Both the position numbers and the translations under genes were made by a program. From Mactromeris polynyma (taxonomy: Eukaryota > Mollusca > Bivalvia > Venerida > Mactridae): a stretch of DNA of 64,000 nucleotides. The stretch lies in NCBI GenBank assembly GCA_032209605.1, contig JASFXZ010000026.1:682001-746000 (forward strand), written 5' to 3'. Positions 57,903-64,000 of this stretch are shown piece after piece; position 1 is the first letter of the stretch; each line of letters opens with the position of its first letter. The notes beneath the pieces were generated by a model, which was not told the DNA's origin, did not search any database, and saw only the letters and a program-made list of their open reading frames with translations.

Positions 57903-57986
57903 CATGAAATGTATCCCAGGATCTCTGCACCAGACATGTTTCTCAACAATGACCAGCAGATACACCGACAATTTATGAATGTAGAC
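57903..57986 (-). CDS. Candidate exon, intact copy
   Basis: On the minus strand TTAATTTCAG precedes and GTGAGT follows 28 codons in phase 0: VYIHKLSVYLLVIVEKHVWC then RDPGIHFM. Both splice sites are strong, and the exon is preserved in a duplicate 5.15 kb away, supporting a real gene. Product unknown; VYLLVIVEK suggests a buried or membrane-associated helix. Confidence 0.5.
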
Positions 57987-58442
57987 CTGAAATTAAAGGA
58001 GTAAATTTGTTACACAATCTTCAGTAAATAATAAACTAAAAATATCCTTCCAGCTCAATTTTGGCATGCAGACCTCTCCAACAAAATTTGTTCAATTACA
58101 GTAGACATCAGTGATGGATAATCAGACAAATTTCATAATCGATAATCTTGGTAGGGGACTACAAGATAATGCTTCATACCAAATATCAAAACTCAGGGTC
58201 TTCTGGTTCCCTATCTAAGTCTATGTAAAATCTGTGACACCTGGGGTGGGCCAATATTACCTCAAATATGCATTATATCTATACGTAGTTCTTCTGTTTA
58301 TGCACTTATTCATGCCTATAGTAAAAAACTTTAACAAACAAATGACAATTCATGGCTTAAATCTGAAAGAGTTCTAAGCAGACATTTTACCAGAAAACTT
58401 ACAAAGCTATGATACAATTATCATTATTTTCAATATTTTCAT

Positions 58443-59448
58443 TGACCAATCAGAAATGCCTCTGTTGGCAGGTGACTGAATATAAGAGGTAACTGTTGAG
58501 ACAGGTTAAACTGACCAATCAGAAAAGCCTCTGTTGGAAGGTGACTGAATATAAGAGGTAACTGTTGAGACAGGTTAAACTGACCCATCAGAAATGCCTC
58601 TGTTGGCAGGCGACTGAATATAAGAGGTAACTGTTGAGACAAGATAAACTTGTATATTGGAAATGACTTTGTTGGAAGGTTACTGCATATATGAGGTGAC
58701 TGTTGAGACAGGTTTAACTGATTGATAAGAAATATCTCTGTTAGAAGGTGACTGCATAAAAGCAGTGACTGTTGGGACAGGTGAAACTGAATTATCAGAA
58801 ATGCCTCTGTTGACAGGTGACTGCATATAAGAGGTGATTGTTGAGACAGGTTAAACTGACCCATCAGAAATGCCTCTGTTGGCAGGTGACTGAATTTAAG
58901 AGGTGACCTTTGAGACAGGTTAGACTGACCTATCAGAAAAGCCTCTGTTGGCAGGCGACTGAATATAAGAGGTAACTGTTGAGACAGGTTAAACTGACCT
59001 ATCAGAAATGCCTCTGTTGGCAGGTGACTGAATATAAGAGGTAACTGTTGAGACAGGTTAAACTGACCTATCAGAAAAGCCTCTGTTGGCAGGCGACTGA
59101 ATATAAGAGGTAACTGTTGAGACAGGTTAGACTGACCTATCAGAAATGCCTCTGTTGGCAGGTGACTGAATATAAGAGGTAACTGTTGAGACAGGTTAAA
59201 CTGACCTATCAGAAATGCCTCTGTTGGCAGGTGACTGAATATAAGAGGTAACTGTTGAGACAGGTTAAACTGACCTGTCAGAAATGCCTCTGTTGGCAGG
59301 TGACTGAATATAAGAGGTAACTGTTGAGACAGGTTAGACTGACCTGTCAGAAATGCCTCTGTTGGCAGGTGACTGAATATAAGAGGTAACTGTTGAGACA
59401 GGTTAAACTGACCTATCAGAAATGCCTCTGTTGGCAGGTGACTGCTAA
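58443..59448. repeat. 69-bp minisatellite, about 15 copies
   Basis: Unit landmarks (CAGAAATGCCTCTGTTGGCA, GGTGACTGAATATAAGAGGT, AACTGTTGAGACAGGTTAAA) repeat every 69 bp with exact period. Copies between 58,650 and 58,860 are the most diverged and those to the right nearly identical. Because 69 is 23 codons, one minus frame stays open over 141 codons (58,439-58,864) with the period LIGQFNLSQQLPLIFSHLPT plus EAF; there is no other evidence that it is coding. Confidence 0.95.
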
Positions 59449-59454
59449 TAAGGG

Positions 59455-62400
59455 GTGGATGTTAAGACAGAATATTATTATCCAATTATTATTTATTATA
59501 CCTCAAATTTTATCTATATCAACATGAGACAATTTGGTAAATATCATGTTAATGTACATGGTTTTGCACTAAAAGCAACATTAAGACCTATATCTGAGTT
59601 TATGAAGTTTAGCAGCGTTAAGACCTATAGTGAAGTTTATCATTTTTAGCATCGTTAAGACCTATAGACTCAGTCTTACAAAAAAATACCAATTGAAGTT
59701 GCTGACCGTTGTGACGTTGCGGTTATCTTATAAAGCCCATACAATCTAAAATAGTTGCTTATGCTAAATGTGTGAACTTCATGGCTTTGACTTATATCAC
59801 TGATCTATGTACTGTTGCCAAACTTGTACTTATCTACGAGTCCAAACATTAAATACACTTAGAACTCTACAAATATTAGACAATGCGAGTGATTTTACCT
59901 CTTGTGTGTTCATTATATATCAAGTATACATATACAAAAATACTTTGACATAACATTATGCTTTTAGAAAAATGTCAAACATTTAAGCGCTAAGAATTGG
60001 AAAGGGATATTTAGCTTTCTAATCTATGAGTCCTTTACTTAATTAGGAATGAAGATTTAATGGTGCAACATAGAGAAATAATATTGGTCGCAGTTTGTAG
60101 ATCTGATATAGTAGTATATTCTTACAGCTAATTTGGAACGTTCCAGTTCTAAGAAGTATCACTTCGATGCTTTTTATTTATTTTTTATGCTTGATTTTCT
60201 AATCTACGAGGCTTAATTTACGGGACACGAAACCTTGTCTAGACTCATCATTCTATTGGTTAATTAGCACCCCTGTGCTTATTGAGACCCCTTTCGATGT
60301 TTATGGCACAATGCAGAGAGTCAAATTTCTACACAAACCGTCATAATTTCTAAAAGTTGTGGTTTGCAAAATTGCTCAAACTAGGTTAGTATGTATACGT
60401 GCATTATGGAAGCAAGACAATGAGTGACATTGGATCCTATGCTTGAATTTGCCTGTTAATTTATTGCTGATAATTTTTCCATTAAAATACATCATAGAAA
60501 TTGGTATATATCTTGGTGTTTCTCTGTCAAATGTGTGGCTTGTAGATTAGAAACAATAAGCTAGTGAAAGTTCATTTGAATGGGTATTTATTAATTTTCC
60601 ATGTGTCTCAATATAATTGCAAATATTGTGTGTTGTCTTAATTACAATGGAAAACGATGACATTGTTTTATTCATGTTAACATTTGAACGTTAAAGTAAA
60701 CAATAGCAAAACAAACTTATCAGTAAGTATTTATATGACTGCACTTTCGTTCATCTGAGTGTTCCGTAGATTAAAAATCATTTGTCTCGTAATTAAGGAA
60801 TAATTTCCGCGTTTTTGCTCTTTGGTTAAACGTATGATGAACCAGATTGAAAGACAAAGATAACATTTTGGTACATAAAGAACCAACATGCGTGTGTCGG
60901 CTCTGTTATGAGAAGAAGGTAAGACAAGAAGTCCAGAAGGGACGGAGTAACTTTGAAGGAAGTAGAATCAAGAAAAAGCGATAGCGTTTCCTTATTGAAT
61001 GAAAGAAACGAAGAAACGTAACAAATGGAATAAAGAAAAAGAAATGAATCTGGTATAAGCAAAATAAAAGTGCCTCTCTTTATAGGGGCTGTACAAGGCA
61101 TCTGTTATATTGGACAAATATTAAACATTGATACCATAGATGAATTCATGCATGTAAATTAACGTGGAAAATGAGTTAATTCAGATTCAAGAGACTACCA
61201 AAGATTTATCAAATTTTGATCGAATTAGGAATTGTTCTTCGAGAGGTGGGTCTTTCCGTAGCAACACAGATAAATTGGCAAATAATTCCCATCCTAGAAA
61301 ATCTAATACATTTTATGAAACTTAAAAAATATCGGAGAGCTCATTATAATTTACGGGACAAGGAAGTTTATAGTCGGATATACTTAAAAAACATCATAAT
61401 TACATAAAATTATTTAAAATCTCAAATGGAATATATTTAAACTGATGATTTTAAGTCGTTTGCTTGACTGCCCTCAAACTAACTGAAATATACGGCTAAA
61501 TGCGCCATTACTGGCTGTAAGAATGTTCAACTTTGAAATATAGTTAACAGTTGACATTAAGTCACTCTAATAATTTATATGCTTTTGACATTTGAACTTA
61601 CTTACATACATTTGCATATGCATTTTTCTTTCTCATAATGATGTTTTAATAAGTTTAACTTGACATTCTCAACACTGAAACGAGGGTCTAATCTACAGGA
61701 CAATATGTTCTCATTTACGAGGCATAATATTGGACCAGAGTCATATTCATACTACATTTCCAACATAGAAAACCCATAATTAAGTTATTTCTATGGACAT
61801 AAAGGTAATTTGTTACTGGGGTAATAGTATTGTTATTGCATTATTCTTATATTTATGTTACAGTTAAGTAGCAGTTACTTCAAAAAGCACAAAATATAAA
61901 ATATTTTTTGTTGCATCTTGTGTTTTTTTCCCAAGTTACTACCCCTGCAAACCTTTCCCTGCTAACTGCCCATGGGATGAAAGAGGTACATGATTGGATT
62001 TTATTGTTTTTAACTTAAATTAATTATAATAGTGTCCTTAAAAAAGTTATAGTGGCACATATTAAATAAAAAAAATACTTTACTTTTAGTTACATTTGAA
62101 CCATTTCGGAATTAAACCTAGCAGACATGACCTCAAGCAATGCTGAATATAAAACTAGCAAATATGAAAGTCGAAAATTCAACTTTGTATTATTCAAATT
62201 GGCAATTTTTCATAAGACCGAGTCTATAGTGAAGTTTACAATGTTTAGCTGTCTCACAACTGTATAGGTAATATGAAGAGATGAGAGGATGGTAAACAAG
62301 CAATAAATATTTGGTCATGGCCTTTTAGTAGTTGTAAATTACTAAAACAATTTAATGTTATGAATCCACAGTATTTTAATAAATGCATTCAATTTTCTTT

Positions 62401-62640
62401 TTTTTTCATTTCAAGCATGTCAGTTGACATAACCAGTTTTCCTGGAAATAATTATTAACCAGTACTGACTTGCTCTTTCGAAAGCAGTTGTTGTTTACCG
62501 GCATAAAATGTTATACATGCTATCCCACACTGATGTCAGTTCTTCTATACAACGTATAGCCTGAACCCTACTTATAATTTGCATTCAATTCAATTCATGA
62601 AAACATCTGGAGAGATGAAAGTGTAAAAGGTTCATCTTCA
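59455..62640. other. AT-rich non-coding DNA
   Basis: No exon or array supported. At 59,590-59,670 a short direct repeat (AGCATCGTTAAGACCTATAG type, three copies) continues the right flank of the minisatellite. Confidence 0.45.
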
Positions 62641-62649
62641 GCTTCATCT

Positions 62650-63240
62650 CTGTATGATAAACCCTCAATAATTAGACCAACATTGGGACCAAAGAAAAAG
62701 TGGTCAATTTATCAACTTGAAGTTTGCGTTCTTAATGTTGAGGTGGTTGTATTATTGAGGTGGTCTTTAAGTTAGTTTTTACTATACATATAGGCATTCA
62801 ACTAGTTTCACTTTCAATTCTCTCCATTTGATTCTCAGCAGAATTTCCACAGCAAATATCAAATAACAGAGCTAACCCACCACTTTTTATTTATCGTTAC
62901 CTCCCTTGTCATTGCTCACTTCTGTCATAATATTGTTCTAAATACAATATCAATTTAATATTTTCAAACTATCCATAATCAATTCTGGTGGGTTAGCTCT
63001 TTCGATTAATATTTGCTGTTTATATGAAGGTTTCAGTGACAGTCAAACTTACCATGTGATGTGTGTCAGTATCTCAGCACCAGAAACCTTTCTCAACAAT
63101 GACCAGCAGATACACCAACATATCATTGAATGGAGACCTGAAAGTAAAGGAGGATCTTTGTTACATATCTGCCAGTCATCAGTTTCATAAAAAATCCTCA
63201 CAGCTCAATTTTGCAGGGCAGACCCAAAACAAATTTTAAT
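62650..63240. repeat. Right copy of the segmental duplication
   Basis: Same ordered segments as 57,140-58,100, shorter, with the degenerate exon copy 63,053-63,137. A pogo-like inverted pair (GACCAAC..., GAGGTGGTC) lies at 62,670-62,790. Confidence 0.65.
63053..63137 (-). pseudogene. Degenerate duplicate of the exon at 57,903
   Basis: Splice sites are kept (ACTTTCAG before, GTAAGT after), but the copy is 85 nt rather than 84. One extra base near its start shifts the frame and an in-frame TGA follows GFWC. VYLLVIVEK is still readable in the shifted frame. Confidence 0.5.
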
Positions 63241-63799
63241 TAATGCATCATTTTACACCAAATGTGTAAAGCGTTTTACTGTAATGTTTACAATACTTTA
63301 TTTAGTGAGCAGTGAAATTATCAAAGTGATAATGACATCATATAAATGGCGTCATGTAAAATACTGAGGTATTAAACAGGTAAATTTGAAGTCGTTAACA
63401 AGGTAAAAATAAAAAAGACCAAAATGACATAGATAGAAATAGATATATAAATAAATAGAAGTTTTATAGTCTTGCGCTGAACCCTCATTTGTTTGTTTCA
63501 GTATAAGATTGAGTGATTTCACCTCATGAACGTCTGACTGAAATATTTACTTGTTGGTATGTCACAGGTGACAATATTCTGTGCGCTGCTCACTCGGTGA
63601 AATAACTATCGATCTTACAAGGAAACACACAAATCTCCACTATATAATCACATTTTTCATGATTCCTATAAAAATTTGAACATTTTTCAGTCAGAACAAT
63701 GTCTATCAATGAAAGAAACCCAAAAATATTGTTGCAAACATTTCTAGGTTTCCAGTATTCAGATATCTGTCTTCATTTAATGGCACTGTTGGTCTATAC

Positions 63800-64000
63800 A
63801 GGATCTAAATGGGCTCCATAGTCAGTGCAGTCCTCAGTTTCACTGCAAGCAACTGACAGCTTTCCCACTTGAATCAGCGGTGGGAGGTGAATGACCTCAG
63901 AAAGATTCTTAGATCAAATCACCACAGTGACGGTAGCTCAGGCTGGACCAAGGATTGAACCGGGACCTTCGGACTGGTGGTCTAGCTTGCTAATGACTGC
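63800..64000 (-). mobile_element. tRNA-derived SINE, cut by window end
   Basis: Read on the minus strand from the window edge: GCAGTCATTAGCAAGCTAGA, then GGTTCAATCC (63952-63961), a match to the RNA polymerase III B box (GGTTCRANYCC). TTAGCAAGCTAG (about 63,983-63,994) sits at A-box distance. The body that follows (CTGAGGTCATTCACCTCCCA, GTGGGAAAGCTGTCAGTTGC) resembles the conserved central domain seen in several animal SINE families. The tail end lies near 63,800. Confidence 0.7.

Larger units (their letters stand above)
57140..58100. repeat. Left copy of a segmental duplication
   Basis: Segments in order (AATAAGACCACC; AACAGAGCTAACC; GGTGGGTTAGCTCTTTC; CTCAACAATGACCAGCAGAT; CAGCTCAATTTTG) recur in the same order at about 62,650-63,240. 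This copy contains the intact exon 57,903-57,986. Confidence 0.7.

Noticed and set aside
58439..58864. 141-codon minus-strand open frame with a 23-residue repeat
   Set aside because: Explained by a 69-bp minisatellite whose unit happens to be divisible by three and lack stops in one frame.

Overview
This is animal (metazoan) DNA, most likely from a mollusc and plausibly a bivalve. It is AT-rich, its genes are split into short exons by GT-AG introns, and most of the window is transposable elements, satellite DNA and decayed repeats. The species call is an inference from the style of the repeats and element families; no single-copy marker gene could be named.

Layout. (1) 1-8.4 kb: the possible C-terminal tail of a plus-strand gene, then non-coding DNA with a TA-flanked MITE, an inverted repeat and several short duplications. 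(2) 8.4-11.1 kb: four phase-compatible plus-strand exons of an unrecognised gene. (3) 14.4-39.3 kb: a long plus-strand gene of about 13 exons, roughly 645 codons, encoding a protein of the animal DDE-transposase-like family with the GDGR.DSPGH signature (possibly Kolobok-like). Nearly every splice junction is phase-consistent, but four frameshifts and one in-frame TGA suggest a broken gene. (4) Four mobile elements lie inside its introns: a 3.66 kb element with 21-bp terminal inverted repeats and dense GTGGCA/GTGGAA clusters (18,984-22,641); a piggyBac element with perfect 14-bp TIRs and TTAA duplications (24,659-27,855); a Tigger/pogo element with an uninterrupted 515-aa transposase and TA duplications (29,848-32,623); and a minus-strand tyrosine-recombinase retrotransposon with gag, RT, RNase H and YR (about 33,850-38,640). 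(5) 42.6-44.1 kb: three plausible plus-strand exons of unknown product. (6) 44.2-51.3 kb: a satellite array of about 231-bp monomers, with a 693-bp trimeric higher-order repeat in its right half. (7) 51.9-63.1 kb: sparse minus-strand exon candidates, an hAT-like MITE, a 69-bp minisatellite and a segmental duplication that copied one exon. (8) 63.8-64 kb: a tRNA-derived SINE cut off by the window edge.

The sequences act mainly as a record of nested mobile elements. An old transposase-derived gene was invaded through its introns, and the remaining space is filled by self-amplifying repeats. The observations most worth follow-up are the exon-intron transposase-like gene, the GTGGCA-rich TIR element whose right end stops 17 bp before an exon, the trimeric satellite with its palindromic and YY1-like motifs, and the YR retroelement with a minisatellite between RNase H and recombinase. 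Exon calls rest on splice sites, phase and reading-frame quality read by eye.
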